From contig CANHGR010000015.1 of the NCBI GenBank assembly GCA_947460875.1, forward strand, positions 1 to 50,006: a stretch of DNA of 50,006 nt, read 5' to 3'. A program made the position numbers and the translations under genes. Positions within the stretch are counted from its first letter, which is position 1, and each line of letters starts with the position of its first letter. The notes beneath the pieces are model-generated. The model was not told where the DNA came from. It ran no database searches and saw nothing but the letters and a program-made list of their open reading frames with translations. The DNA comes from Sphingobacteriaceae bacterium. Its GTDB lineage: Bacteria; Bacteroidota; Bacteroidia; Sphingobacteriales; Sphingobacteriaceae. Shown here one piece after another: positions 34,003-42,777 of the stretch.

Positions 34003-36294
34003 CTATTTAATTTGGTTTAACTCGTCCATCGTAAAGCTTTGTTGCCGGGACGGAAATTTGCGACGGACCGCCGAAATATCAGCGGCGCTAACCCGCTCTG
34101 CGTTATTGTTCCAGGAGTTTCTAATAAAGCTGAGCAAGGAAGCGATGTCCTCGTCGCCAAAAGCGATGTTCTGGCCAAGTGCAGGCATGTCGCCATTAAT
34201 TTCCGGACTCTTATATACTTTCCCGTTAACGCTTATCGGACCGGAAAGTCCATACAAAATAATTGAGGCTAGCTTGGTTTTGTCGCCTGTGACCCACTCA
34301 GAATTATTTAATGGCGGTGCAAGCGCCGTAACGCCGTTACCGTCTGAGCCGTGACAGGCTTGACAGATGGATCGATAGATTGCCACCCCCCTTGAGAATT
34401 CTCTTTCAGGAGGGATTCTTGTATTTCGGGCGCTTTCGCGAGTTTTGATGGCTGTCAATACTCGTTGAAGTTGCCGGCGGATAACTAGGCCGGTATCGGG
34501 GTTTGCAGCGATCAATTCTTTTTCAAACTCCGCTTCACTGTTTTGAATGCCACTAACCACTGCGTCTGATACAAAGTTGTTTTTCGGGAAGATTGATACT
34601 GCTTTTCGTCGTAGTCGGTTTGCCGTCGCCGGATCAAAATTCTGGATAGATTGTGCTAGAAACGCGATGTAAGGGGCTGAGCTTTCGTCTTTTTGATCAA
34701 GGATGTTGTCTAAGGCAGCAACGTAAGTGGCGAAGTTCTGTCGGCTAAGCACGGAGTTCACTGCTGTCAGTGCCTGTGCGCGGATATGAGCATCGGTGTT
34801 TGCTAGCAAGGGCATTAAATCTGAAGATTGTAAATCTTGTAGGCCTTCTATGGTCCATAGAGCATGGATAGTCGTTAACGGATTGACAGGGTTCTTTACT
34901 AGTTTGCGTAGAGCCGGTAGCACTTGCACAGATTTTTTGTCAACAAGCAGTTGTTGTGCTTTATCCCGCACCCAACCGTTTGGATGCTGTAGCAGAGTCA
35001 CTAATTTTTTTGGATCAGTGCTCAAAGTGGCGGCAATCGCTTTTTTGTCTGACGGAACAACCTTGTAGATTCTACCTAAGCTGCTGGGCGTAGTAAGATC
35101 GCGTTTTTTAACTTCACCCTTTAGATATCCGGTGATGTAAGTACGGTGCTGGATAATACCTCGGTACATGTCGACAACGTACATGGCCCCATCCGGACCG
35201 TTATACAAGTTAACAGGTCTAAAGCGCTCGTCTTTGCTCGCTAAGAACTCCTTTTCTGCATACGCTTGCTTTCCTAGGATTTGAAAGGCACTTTCTTCAA
35301 GAATGTTTCTTTTAATTAGATTAGCCGCTGGTTCGGCAACGAAAGCGTTATTTTCATATTCTTTGCTAAAAAGGTTGCCACGGTAAACTACCGGGCCGCA
35401 AGCGGCGGTAAAGTTGACGAGCCGCATGTTTTTATCTAACACGCCGTCTTGGTAGCCGCGATTAACTCCCGGCGTTGGTCGAATGGGATAAACACGATTG
35501 CTTTTGACTACGTTCTCATTAAATCCGGCAACGCGCTGAAGGTTGCTATTTCCGGAGCCAAAACCCGGACTAAAGAACTCGCCGATAAGGTTTTGAGAGT
35601 TATTATTATAATAAAGCCTTCCGTAGTTGTCTTGTGTAATACCCCACTGTCCTCTGAAATGAGTTTTTTCTATCAACCATGCGTCTCCGTTCTTGCGGTA
35701 TCTTTTTGCTGATTTCGCATTATAAATCCAGTTGTCCAACGCTCGCATAAGGCCATTTGGTTCATGTTCTACGTTGCCACCGTCGGTATAATTGCCGTCA
35801 ACCAGCACTTTTTTGCCCGGTTTATCGGCGTTTATTTCAAAGAACCAAAGATTCGGTGATTCCGCTACTAAAATGCCGTTTTCTATCAGGCACAATCCGC
35901 GGGGGAGTATTAGAGAATCGAGAAATACTTTTCGGTTGTCCATGATGCCGTCCTTGTTGGTATCTTCAAGGATGACAATTTTACCGTGTGGAAACTCTTC
36001 TCCTGATCCCAAAGTATCCGGCATATAGCCGTCCATTTCTGCCACCCACATTCTTCCCTTATCGTCAAATACCATGGCTACGGGCGTACGGACAAGCGGT
36101 TCTGCAGCTACCAATTGAACTTTAAAGCCCTCTTCTAAGACCATCTGTTTCATGGATTCTTCCGGGGATAAAACAGGAGAATTTGTTAAGGTATCGTCCG
36201 GGCGAATAGCATTTCCAGAAAATCTGTAAGATGCACTCATCGTAAATAATCCAATGACTCCCAGAATAGCTGCCAGCGAGCGAAGTTTTTTCAT
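34003..36294 (-). CDS. Secreted membrane-bound-dehydrogenase-type propeller with HEAT repeats and C-terminal cytochrome c
   Basis: The 763-residue protein has a signal peptide (about 1-25). A dehydrogenase-type beta-propeller follows (about 45-410; EPLVRTPVAMVFDDKGRMWV, DTNKDGIMDNRKVF, YNGPDGAMYVVDMYRGIIQHRTY). A HEAT-repeat helical region (about 420-600) leads to a C-terminal c-type cytochrome with CQACH (C644, C647, H648) and a likely axial Met in GDMPALG. The layout matches the Pirellula/Verrucomicrobia-type putative membrane-bound dehydrogenase family with a PVC-type haem domain, common in Planctomycetes, Verrucomicrobia and Bacteroidota. The substrate is unknown. It starts directly where the two-domain DUF1080 gene ends, so both are in one operon. 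Confidence 0.88.
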   Translation of the reverse strand: MKKLRSLAAILGVIGLFTMSASYRFSGNAIRPDDTLTNSPVLSPEESMKQMVLEEGFKVQLVAAEPLVRTPVAMVFDDKGRMWVAEMDGYMPDTLGSGEEFPHGKIVILEDTNKDGIMDNRKVFLDSLILPRGLCLIENGILVAESPNLWFFEINADKPGKKVLVDGNYTDGGNVEHEPNGLMRALDNWIYNAKSAKRYRKNGDAWLIEKTHFRGQWGITQDNYGRLYYNNNSQNLIGEFFSPGFGSGNSNLQRVAGFNENVVKSNRVYPIRPTPGVNRGYQDGVLDKNMRLVNFTAACGPVVYRGNLFSKEYENNAFVAEPAANLIKRNILEESAFQILGKQAYAEKEFLASKDERFRPVNLYNGPDGAMYVVDMYRGIIQHRTYITGYLKGEVKKRDLTTPSSLGRIYKVVPSDKKAIAATLSTDPKKLVTLLQHPNGWVRDKAQQLLVDKKSVQVLPALRKLVKNPVNPLTTIHALWTIEGLQDLQSSDLMPLLANTDAHIRAQALTAVNSVLSRQNFATYVAALDNILDQKDESSAPYIAFLAQSIQNFDPATANRLRRKAVSIFPKNNFVSDAVVSGIQNSEAEFEKELIAANPDTGLVIRRQLQRVLTAIKTRESARNTRIPPEREFSRGVAIYRSICQACHGSDGNGVTALAPPLNNSEWVTGDKTKLASIILYGLSGPISVNGKVYKSPEINGDMPALGQNIAFGDEDIASLLSFIRNSWNNNAERVSAADISAVRRKFPSRQQSFTMDELNQIK

Positions 36295-37688
36295 TAAAGG
36301 GCTTTAATTTTTATGCTTCTGTAAGAAACTAAATTGCCGTGATCTTGTATCAGAATATGGCCGGAGGTCGCTTCCCCGAAATTTTTAAATGGCGTATACT
36401 TACTTAATGCTACCAGATCGCGATATTCTTTTGATCCTCGCACATACGAAAGGACTTTGATCCCATTCAGGTAATGCTCTACGCTGTTATCCGGATAAAC
36501 GACAACCCTGCCAGTATTCCATTGTCCGGGCGCACGTATAAAGCGATTCTCTTTTTTAGCGGCCATCAGGTCGTAAAGCGAGCCAAGTGTCCTATTACCG
36601 TCGCGTCCTAATTTGGCATCAGGATGGCGCTCATCATCTAAAACCTGATATTCTAATCCGATTGCAGAGCCAGGGTTATTTTCAGATAAAGTGACGAAGT
36701 ATTTTACCCCGCTGTTTGCACCAGGTGTGATTTTAAATTCGAAAGATAGATCGAAAGATTTAAACTGTTCTTCAGATACAATATCGCCTCCGTTGGTCGA
36801 TTCTTTTCCTTCAGCAGCTAAGACTGTAAGCAAACCATTTTTCGCTGTCCATCCTTTTTCAGGGAAAGTCTTTTTGTAGGCGCCTTTCCACCCCTTTGAA
36901 GTTTCGCCGTCAAATAGTAAACGCCAGCCGTCTTGTTTCTCATAATCGCTTAACGCGTTAGGTGTTTTGTTGACCACATAAACCCCCTTTGGAAAAGGCG
37001 TTGGCTGAAGATTAGATGTTTTAATTCGAATGTCTTTAAAATAGACTTTTTTATTTGCCCCTTCAGCATTTGTAATACCATGCATTTGAAGAGCGATGAA
37101 GCCGCTTTGATCTAGGGTATCTACAACATATCCGCAAGGAATTCCATTTACCCAGGTTTTCATTTCGTTGCCGATGCATTCAATTTTTAGGTGGTTAAAC
37201 TCGCCAACTTTAAAAGCGTCCTGAGCAGTAGAATTTAATGTCATCGGATATAGCCAATCACGTCTTCCCTCATCATAAATACCTCCGCTCCATTTTCTGG
37301 TTGACGGATCAATTTCGATTTGCCGACCGAATACTCTTCCTTTGCCCTTGTTAGCTGCCGGATCATAATGACTGCGAACTTGCACGCCGGAATTGCTAAG
37401 AGTACTTTCAACCTTTACGTCAAGCTCCAAAACAAAATCGGCATATTCTTTTTCGTAAACAAGAAAGCTATTTCCAGAATTAAGTACAGCAGTACTGGTG
37501 CCAAGAATTTGGCCTTTTTCTACTTTATAATTAGCATCGCCGGCCATTTGCTTCCATCCTTCGAGCGATTTACCGTCAAATAGTTTGGTCCAACCTTTTT
37601 CTGCTTTTTGGGCAAAGCTGGATGAGAATGACGCTGCGATCAATATCAGGGGCAATACATTTTTAACGGTGGTTAAGATATTTTTCAT
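36294..37688 (-). CDS. Secreted protein with two DUF1080 (3-keto-disaccharide hydrolase family) domains
   Basis: The protein of about 464 residues starts with a signal peptide (MKNILTTVKN onward, cleavage near residue 27). Two tandem PF06439 domains follow. The first (about 30-225) has WTKLFDGKSLEGWKQM, NSGVQVRSHY, RQIEIDPSTRKWSGGIYDEG and VYFKDIRIK. The second (about 250-464) has WRLLFDGETSKGWKGAY, NSGVKYFVTL, EYQVLDDERHPDA, SLYDLM and VSYRSIKIKAL. Both keep the Glu strand (EID, EYQVLD). The 37688 ATG was preferred because the two codons before it start from TTG. The last base of the stop codon is shared with the next gene start. Confidence 0.9.
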   Translation of the reverse strand: MKNILTTVKNVLPLILIAASFSSSFAQKAEKGWTKLFDGKSLEGWKQMAGDANYKVEKGQILGTSTAVLNSGNSFLVYEKEYADFVLELDVKVESTLSNSGVQVRSHYDPAANKGKGRVFGRQIEIDPSTRKWSGGIYDEGRRDWLYPMTLNSTAQDAFKVGEFNHLKIECIGNEMKTWVNGIPCGYVVDTLDQSGFIALQMHGITNAEGANKKVYFKDIRIKTSNLQPTPFPKGVYVVNKTPNALSDYEKQDGWRLLFDGETSKGWKGAYKKTFPEKGWTAKNGLLTVLAAEGKESTNGGDIVSEEQFKSFDLSFEFKITPGANSGVKYFVTLSENNPGSAIGLEYQVLDDERHPDAKLGRDGNRTLGSLYDLMAAKKENRFIRAPGQWNTGRVVVYPDNSVEHYLNGIKVLSYVRGSKEYRDLVALSKYTPFKNFGEATSGHILIQDHGNLVSYRSIKIKAL

Positions 37689-37768
37689 GAACAATCTGTT
37701 GGTTTTAATTGCTGTTGGCTTTTACGCTTAATTAAAGATAAGGGTTTTATAAAAAACATAGTCATATG

Positions 37769-39073
37769 CTAGATATTTACTCTCTCCATCTTAGGTGTTA
37801 AGATATGCATGAGCAGCCATGCTAGTAAATACGCGCTGCCACAGACGAAAAACATAATGTAATAGCCTGTTTCAAGGTGTCCCTGGCTTTTGTAATAATC
37901 AAATAGCGGACCTACAATTTTAGCGATAGCCATTCCTCCAAATGCACCTGCCATACCGCCTAACCCGGCTACGGAAGCAATTGCTTTTTTCGGAAACATA
38001 TCAGATACCGTCGTAAAAATGTTTGCGCTCCAAGCCTGATGCGCGGCAGTTACAAATCCGATCACAAGAACGGCGAACCAAACATTAATGCTGCCTAAAT
38101 ATTGGGCGGCCATCACCGGTAATGAGCCAGCTGCATAAATCAACATTGAAGTTTTTCTTGCTCTGGTCACCGTCCATCCATTTTTAATAAATCGCATAGG
38201 CAACCACCCACCCCCAACGCTGCCGATGGTGGCTAGGCTATAGACTAAGGCTACCGGAAGTACGATATCTGTTCCGCTGAGGTTATATTCAGCTTTTAAA
38301 AATGCGGGTAGCCAAAAAAGGTAAAACCACCAGATGGGGTCAGTCAGAGTTTTGCCGATCATGAAAGTCCACGTTTGCTTATATCCTAACAACTTGCGCC
38401 AAGATACTTTTTCATCGCCGGCTACTTTAGCGGCTGCTTCATCATCATGATCGCTGTGAATATAATCAAACTCTGCTTTGCCCAATTTCGGATGATCTTC
38501 AGGTTTTTGATACATGATAAACCAAAAAATTAACCAGAAAAAACCTAGCGAACCTGTTAAAATGAATGCCCATTGCCATCCCCAGGCCTCAACGATGAAG
38601 GGCACCGTGAGTGGCGCCACTACCACGCCAATATTTGTTCCGGCATTAAAAATACCAGTAGCAAGCGCTCGCTCTTTTTTAGGAAACCATTCTGCCGCCG
38701 ATTTAACTGCTGCTGGCAGATTGCCTGCTTCGGATATACCAAGCGCCGCACGGGCTATAAAAAATCCGAATGTGCTTTGTACCCAACCATGGCCCATTGC
38801 TGCCAGGCTCCAAAGAAAAACTGAAATAGCGTAGCCTAGTTTAGTACCGATTTTGTCGATTAATCGCCCCACGCTAAGCATCCCGATAGCATATGATAAT
38901 TGGAAAGCTATAACGATGTTAGCGTAATCTGTTTCCGACCACTTAAATTCTTGTTCAAGCGTAGGCTTTAAGAGACTGATCACAGAGCGGTCGAGGTAAT
39001 TGATCGTGGTCGCAATAAATAATAGCGAACAAATCGTCCACCGGTAGTTTCCTACGGGACTGGTTTCTTTCAT
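37769..39073 (-). CDS. MFS transporter, anion:cation symporter (hexuronate-type) family
   Basis: The 434-residue protein has twelve predicted membrane segments and family signatures: ATTINYLDRSVISLLKPTL near the N-terminus, GRLIDKIGTKLGYAISVFLW (the MFS loop 2-3), ARAALGISEAGNLPAAVKSAAEWFP, KKERALATGIFNAGTNIG and the central cytosolic loop with YQKPEDHPKLG. ACS-family members such as ExuT carry hexuronates and other sugar acids. A sugar acid or 3-keto-sugar product as substrate is inference from neighbours. It is 80 bp upstream of the two-domain DUF1080 gene on the same strand. Confidence 0.9.
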   Translation of the reverse strand: MKETSPVGNYRWTICSLLFIATTINYLDRSVISLLKPTLEQEFKWSETDYANIVIAFQLSYAIGMLSVGRLIDKIGTKLGYAISVFLWSLAAMGHGWVQSTFGFFIARAALGISEAGNLPAAVKSAAEWFPKKERALATGIFNAGTNIGVVVAPLTVPFIVEAWGWQWAFILTGSLGFFWLIFWFIMYQKPEDHPKLGKAEFDYIHSDHDDEAAAKVAGDEKVSWRKLLGYKQTWTFMIGKTLTDPIWWFYLFWLPAFLKAEYNLSGTDIVLPVALVYSLATIGSVGGGWLPMRFIKNGWTVTRARKTSMLIYAAGSLPVMAAQYLGSINVWFAVLVIGFVTAAHQAWSANIFTTVSDMFPKKAIASVAGLGGMAGAFGGMAIAKIVGPLFDYYKSQGHLETGYYIMFFVCGSAYLLAWLLMHILTPKMERVNI

Positions 39074-39122
39074 TGGTTTAACTGTATTAGGTCGGTCTGG
39101 GTTATCACGTTCAAGGTACTAA

Positions 39123-40307
39123 TTAATTCAATATTTCAACCATTACTTCCGCGCCCTTGCGTTCGGCCGAAACATAGCCGGTATATATTGTGGTTATCAC
39201 ATCTGCTGCAAGCTTACTATTGCTTTCTACAGGTTCGTTAAAAGCAGCTGATCTGTAAAAGGCATCCATTTCATGTTGATAGCCTGTATACCAATCTTCA
39301 TCAGGCGAGATAGAAGACCAACCTTGCTTGGTTTCGGTCTTTTCAACAACATAAATGTCTTTATAATATTCTTCTGAAGGCGTATAAGACTGCATGGAAT
39401 TGTTAGGATTGATGTTACAAATTGTTCGATGGTTGTTGGCATTAACTTCCAGCCAGTTATGTACCCCACCTAAAACCAGCTCACTGGCAAATATGGTAGC
39501 TATGGTACCGTCGTCGAACGTGATATGCAGCATGGCAAAATCTTCGATATCCGTATAGCCGCTTTTTAAGTGACCTTTATCTTCAAATGAAGGCAGGCGT
39601 GTGATAGCGTGGGTCCGGGCCGAAATTGACTTAGGCCGTATTGGATGACCGTTTTTAACGCGGCCTTCAACATGCTTCAGATAGATAGCTGCCGTTAATG
39701 GGTGACACCCTTTGCCGATCATCGATCCGCCGCCAGATAAGTGCCATTTTCCGTAGGCTAAAGAATGAGATCCCGAATGCGATTCTTCGCCGTGCATCCA
39801 AAGAATTTGTGCTCCCGTTTTTTCCAGGATTTCCCGTTCTTTTTGGATTGAAGGTGCATAGACCCAATTCTCGGCGTACATGATTTTTCCTTGACTTTTT
39901 TTCTCTGCTTCTAGCATACGCGCGATGCTTTTTAGCGTTTCTTTGAGTCCTTCTTCTCTAGAGAAAGTGTCACCATTAAAGTCGGCGCTGCCATTGCCAA
40001 AATATCCCGTAAAGGGCTTTTCTACAATCACATGCTTGTTTTTCTTAAGTGCTGCGATGACAAAAGGTTCGTGTGTTACTGGCGGAGTGCAGATATGCAA
40101 CACATCAGATTGATCGATAAGCTCATCTAAATGATGAAATGCCTTAAGGTTGCGGATAAGGGCAAACTCTTCCATCTTAGACGCAGTTGACGAATGAACC
40201 CCTACAATCTCAACATTGGTACTGAAAACCCTCCTTAAGGCTTCAAAGTGAAATTTCGCAGCAAAGCCCGATCCGACAATACCAGCACGAATTATTTGGT
40301 TCTCCAT
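39123..40307 (-). CDS. Gfo/Idh/MocA-family NAD(P)-dependent oxidoreductase
   Basis: The 394-residue protein starts with a Rossmann fold (IRAGIVGSGFAAKFHFEAL, from about residue 6), followed by the EKPF motif (HVIVEKPFTG) and a C-terminal beta-sheet domain with GKGCHPLTAAIYLKH as the catalytic segment. Family members oxidise or reduce sugars and cyclitols, several at C3, giving 3-keto-sugars. There is no twin-arginine or other signal peptide, so it acts in the cytosol. The frame is open to 40361 but the ATG at 40307 matches the family N-terminus. It is probably the first gene of the minus-strand set reading into the MFS transporter. Confidence 0.9.
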   Translation of the reverse strand: MENQIIRAGIVGSGFAAKFHFEALRRVFSTNVEIVGVHSSTASKMEEFALIRNLKAFHHLDELIDQSDVLHICTPPVTHEPFVIAALKKNKHVIVEKPFTGYFGNGSADFNGDTFSREEGLKETLKSIARMLEAEKKSQGKIMYAENWVYAPSIQKEREILEKTGAQILWMHGEESHSGSHSLAYGKWHLSGGGSMIGKGCHPLTAAIYLKHVEGRVKNGHPIRPKSISARTHAITRLPSFEDKGHLKSGYTDIEDFAMLHITFDDGTIATIFASELVLGGVHNWLEVNANNHRTICNINPNNSMQSYTPSEEYYKDIYVVEKTETKQGWSSISPDEDWYTGYQHEMDAFYRSAAFNEPVESNSKLAADVITTIYTGYVSAERKGAEVMVEILN

Positions 40308-40610
40308 TATTAAATTTAAACGATAAATATTGACCAGCAATTTGGGTAAATTTAATTTCAAAAAAAAACTCGGTTACGACAACCTTTTAATAGTATCTAT
40401 CGTGATGTTAGAAAAAGAGGGATTGGTCAGCCACTTTAATGAATTAATGCCAATGATGGAAGGCTGATTCAGGATGCCAGTGTTTACTAAGCACTGAATT
40501 TTTAGGGTTTGTTAAAGTTGATCCAAGATCTTCCAACCTCGTACCGAACTGTTTTTAATTTATTTTCAATTGATGGCTATACACACGAAGCAATTTTCAA
40601 AATTAACACC
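40308..40610. other. Upstream region of the Gfo/Idh/MocA gene
   Basis: About 300 bp, AT-rich near the start codon, without a convincing gene. It should contain the promoter for the minus-strand sugar set, but no TAnnTTTG box with proper spacing was found. Confidence 0.35.
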
Positions 40611-41012
40611 CTAAACGCCGAGTCCGAGAGTACCTGATGTGTTTGCCAAGTACGCATCTTGTGCGATGATATCTGCGGCCATTGATCCGTTAAGATTTCC
40701 AATAGTAAGATGAGCATTTTCTACACCCGCGAGGTATTTTACGGTCACTCCAGCCTTTATTTTATTTCATCGTTGTAAAGTTCGCGAGCGAAAACACCGC
40801 CAAACTAAGATCAATCACTCATGTTGATAAGCATATTGTCCAATGAAGCTAGCGTGTAAGGCAATTTAAGGTCATTCCCGACAAGCGCCAGCATGTTAAA
40901 AAGGCTAAAATCAAAGCGGTAAGGACTTCCAACTAATAGTAGCCGGTACAATCTTGGGAATACACTAAAAGGCAGTTTAATGCCAAAATTGCAAGAGCAA
41001 TAGTTTTTTTCA
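40611..41012 (-). pseudogene. Decayed small secreted-protein gene
   Basis: On the minus strand a start at 41012 encodes a clean signal peptide (MKKTIALAILALNCLLVYSQ) followed by DCTGYY and a stop. The reading continues in another frame (LALVGNDLKLPYTLASLDNM), then FGGVFARELYNDEIK, then in a third frame AGVTVKYLAGVENAHLTIGN through NTSGTLGLGV to a stop at 40611. Signal peptide plus QDCxGYY recalls small secreted Bacteroidota proteins, but the family assignment is weak. The several frame changes and in-frame stops argue for a degraded gene. Confidence 0.45.
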
Positions 41013-41192
41013 TGAATATTTAGGTATCTCAAATTTATCATGATGGTGTATTAATGTCAGCACACGATATTGTTTGTTGACATCCGAAATAAAAATTACA
41101 ATCTTAATAATTGTTTAAAACTCTTTTAAAATGCCGTATTAATAATTTTTATTTTGCCGAAATAACCGCTAAATACTACGTTTTTATAATTT

Positions 41193-42395
41193 ATGATCTC
41201 TCCTTTCTATAAAATCATCTACGTTTTTCTTTTTCTAGGCTGGCTCGCTTCATGCTCTTCCCCTGTAGGAAAAATTTATAAACGCACTGAAAATACAGAG
41301 AACGAGGATAGTTTATTACTTGTCTATAATCCAAAAAAGGCTAATAAGGAGATCGATCGGTTTATGATAGATCTTCATAAAAGGAGAAACTTTAACGGTA
41401 ATGTGTTAATAGCAAAAAAAGGCAAGATTCTATATGAAAATACATTTGGTTGGGCAGATTATCTCCATCGAGATAGCTTAAAAATTGATTCTCGCTTTGA
41501 GCTAGCATCCATCACCAAGACCATGACCTCTACTGCCATTCTCATTCTGGCAGAGCGCGGAAAGCTCAAATTAAGCCAAAATGTAAAAGAGTTTTTCCCA
41601 AATTTCCCTTATGATAGTATCACTGTAGAGCTATTGTTAACGCATCGATCGGGAATGATGAATTACGTTTATTTTGTGGACGGACTATGGAAGAAACAAA
41701 GAAAGGATGAGCGTAAAGGAATTACTAACATGGATGTGATGGATCTGATTGCTGAACATAAGCCCAATCCGTACAATAAGCCGAACCGAAGCTTCCATTA
41801 CAATAATTCTAATTATATGGTTTTGGCTGCAATAATAGAAAAAGTGACTGGGACATCTTACTCAGATTTCATGAAGGCAAATGTGTTTATTCCGGCCGGT
41901 ATGAAAAATACCGCGGTTTATTCAAAAGCGGTTTATGATACCATTCCGGTAGATGTTGTGGGGCACGACCGTACCTGGCGATATTCTGTAGTGCAGAACT
42001 TTTTGGATGGTCCGGTTGGTGATAAGGGTGTTTATAGTACTGTCGAAGATCTTTACCTATTTGATCAAGCCCTTAGAAAAGGCAGACTACTTAAAAAGGA
42101 AAATCTGGATTCTGCATACATCGGTCGTAATGAACGATCTAGAGGTCATTTTAATTATGGGTACGGTTGGCGCACTTTTGATGCGCCCGGCCAGAAAGTG
42201 GTCTACCATACCGGATGGTGGCATGGTTTCAGACATATTTATCTTCGAGATCTGAAAAACGATATCACTATTGTCTTGTTAACTAACCTGACAGGCGGCA
42301 GTTTACTTCAGTTGGAAGAGCTCTACAAGATGGTTGGAATGCCAGTTGTGCAAAAAAGTTCTTATACCGGGTCAGGTGACCCGGCAGATGAATAG
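41193..42395 (+). CDS. Serine hydrolase lipoprotein, class C beta-lactamase/penicillin-binding fold
   Basis: The 400-residue protein has a lipoprotein signal with lipobox LASC (Cys21) and a beta-lactamase-type serine hydrolase domain. It shows SxxK as S106-I-T-K109, HYNNSNYMVLAAIIEKVTG holding the Tyr-x-Asn motif, and HTG in VVYHTGWWHGF as the KTG equivalent. Members act as D-aminopeptidases, esterases or carboxypeptidases; true beta-lactamase activity is unlikely to be deduced from this. It is followed 24 bp later by the YbaB gene. No resistance regulator is adjacent. Confidence 0.9.
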   Translation: MISPFYKIIYVFLFLGWLASCSSPVGKIYKRTENTENEDSLLLVYNPKKANKEIDRFMIDLHKRRNFNGNVLIAKKGKILYENTFGWADYLHRDSLKIDSRFELASITKTMTSTAILILAERGKLKLSQNVKEFFPNFPYDSITVELLLTHRSGMMNYVYFVDGLWKKQRKDERKGITNMDVMDLIAEHKPNPYNKPNRSFHYNNSNYMVLAAIIEKVTGTSYSDFMKANVFIPAGMKNTAVYSKAVYDTIPVDVVGHDRTWRYSVVQNFLDGPVGDKGVYSTVEDLYLFDQALRKGRLLKKENLDSAYIGRNERSRGHFNYGYGWRTFDAPGQKVVYHTGWWHGFRHIYLRDLKNDITIVLLTNLTGGSLLQLEELYKMVGMPVVQKSSYTGSGDPADE

Positions 42396-42419
42396 GAAAA
42401 GAAGTAAAAACTTAAAAAG

Positions 42420-42725
42420 ATGTTTGACAAAATAGCGCAGGCTCAGCAAATGGCGGGAGAAATTAAGAAGAAACTCGACAATATCAGCGTCCGTAGCGAG
42501 GTGGAAGGTGGTAAAATATGTGTTGTTTCTACCGCAAACAAAACGATTTCAGCAATAGAAATCGACACCAATTTTTTAAAAACAGTTGAGAAAGAGGAGC
42601 TAGAAGATCTGCTGTTAATTGCCGTTAATCGGGCATTGGAACAGGCAGAAAATGTTAGTCAAACCGAGATGCAAGCCGCAACGAGAAACATGTTTGGCGA
42701 TTTAGGCGGTATGTTTGGAAAGTAA
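42420..42725 (+). CDS. YbaB/EbfC-family nucleoid-associated protein
   Basis: The 101-residue protein matches the YbaB/EbfC family: MFDKIAQAQQMAGEIKKKLDNIS at the N-terminal helix, EGGKICVVSTANKTISAIEID in the sheet and a C-terminal helix ending GDLGGMFGK. Family members form tweezer-like dimers that bind DNA. In many bacteria ybaB follows dnaX and precedes recR, but neither is present here. A bidirectional terminator follows the stop codon. Confidence 0.92.
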   Translation: MFDKIAQAQQMAGEIKKKLDNISVRSEVEGGKICVVSTANKTISAIEIDTNFLKTVEKEELEDLLLIAVNRALEQAENVSQTEMQAATRNMFGDLGGMFGK

Positions 42726-42758
42726 AAAAACGCGGCTGTATTTAAGGCCGCATTTTGT
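42724..42758. terminator. Bidirectional terminator between ybaB and glgC
   Basis: A-rich sequence, then GCGGC (42732-42736), a 10-nt loop, GCCGC (42747-42751) and ATTTTG. It terminates the plus-strand YbaB gene and, in reverse, glgC, whose stop codon is 20 bp away. Confidence 0.75.
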
Positions 42759-42777
42759 CTATTTAATAAGTCAAATT

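Noticed and set aside
40811-41041. A 76-aa minus-strand gene
   Set aside because: It joins out-of-frame fragments of the degraded secreted-protein gene and has no signal peptide in its own frame.
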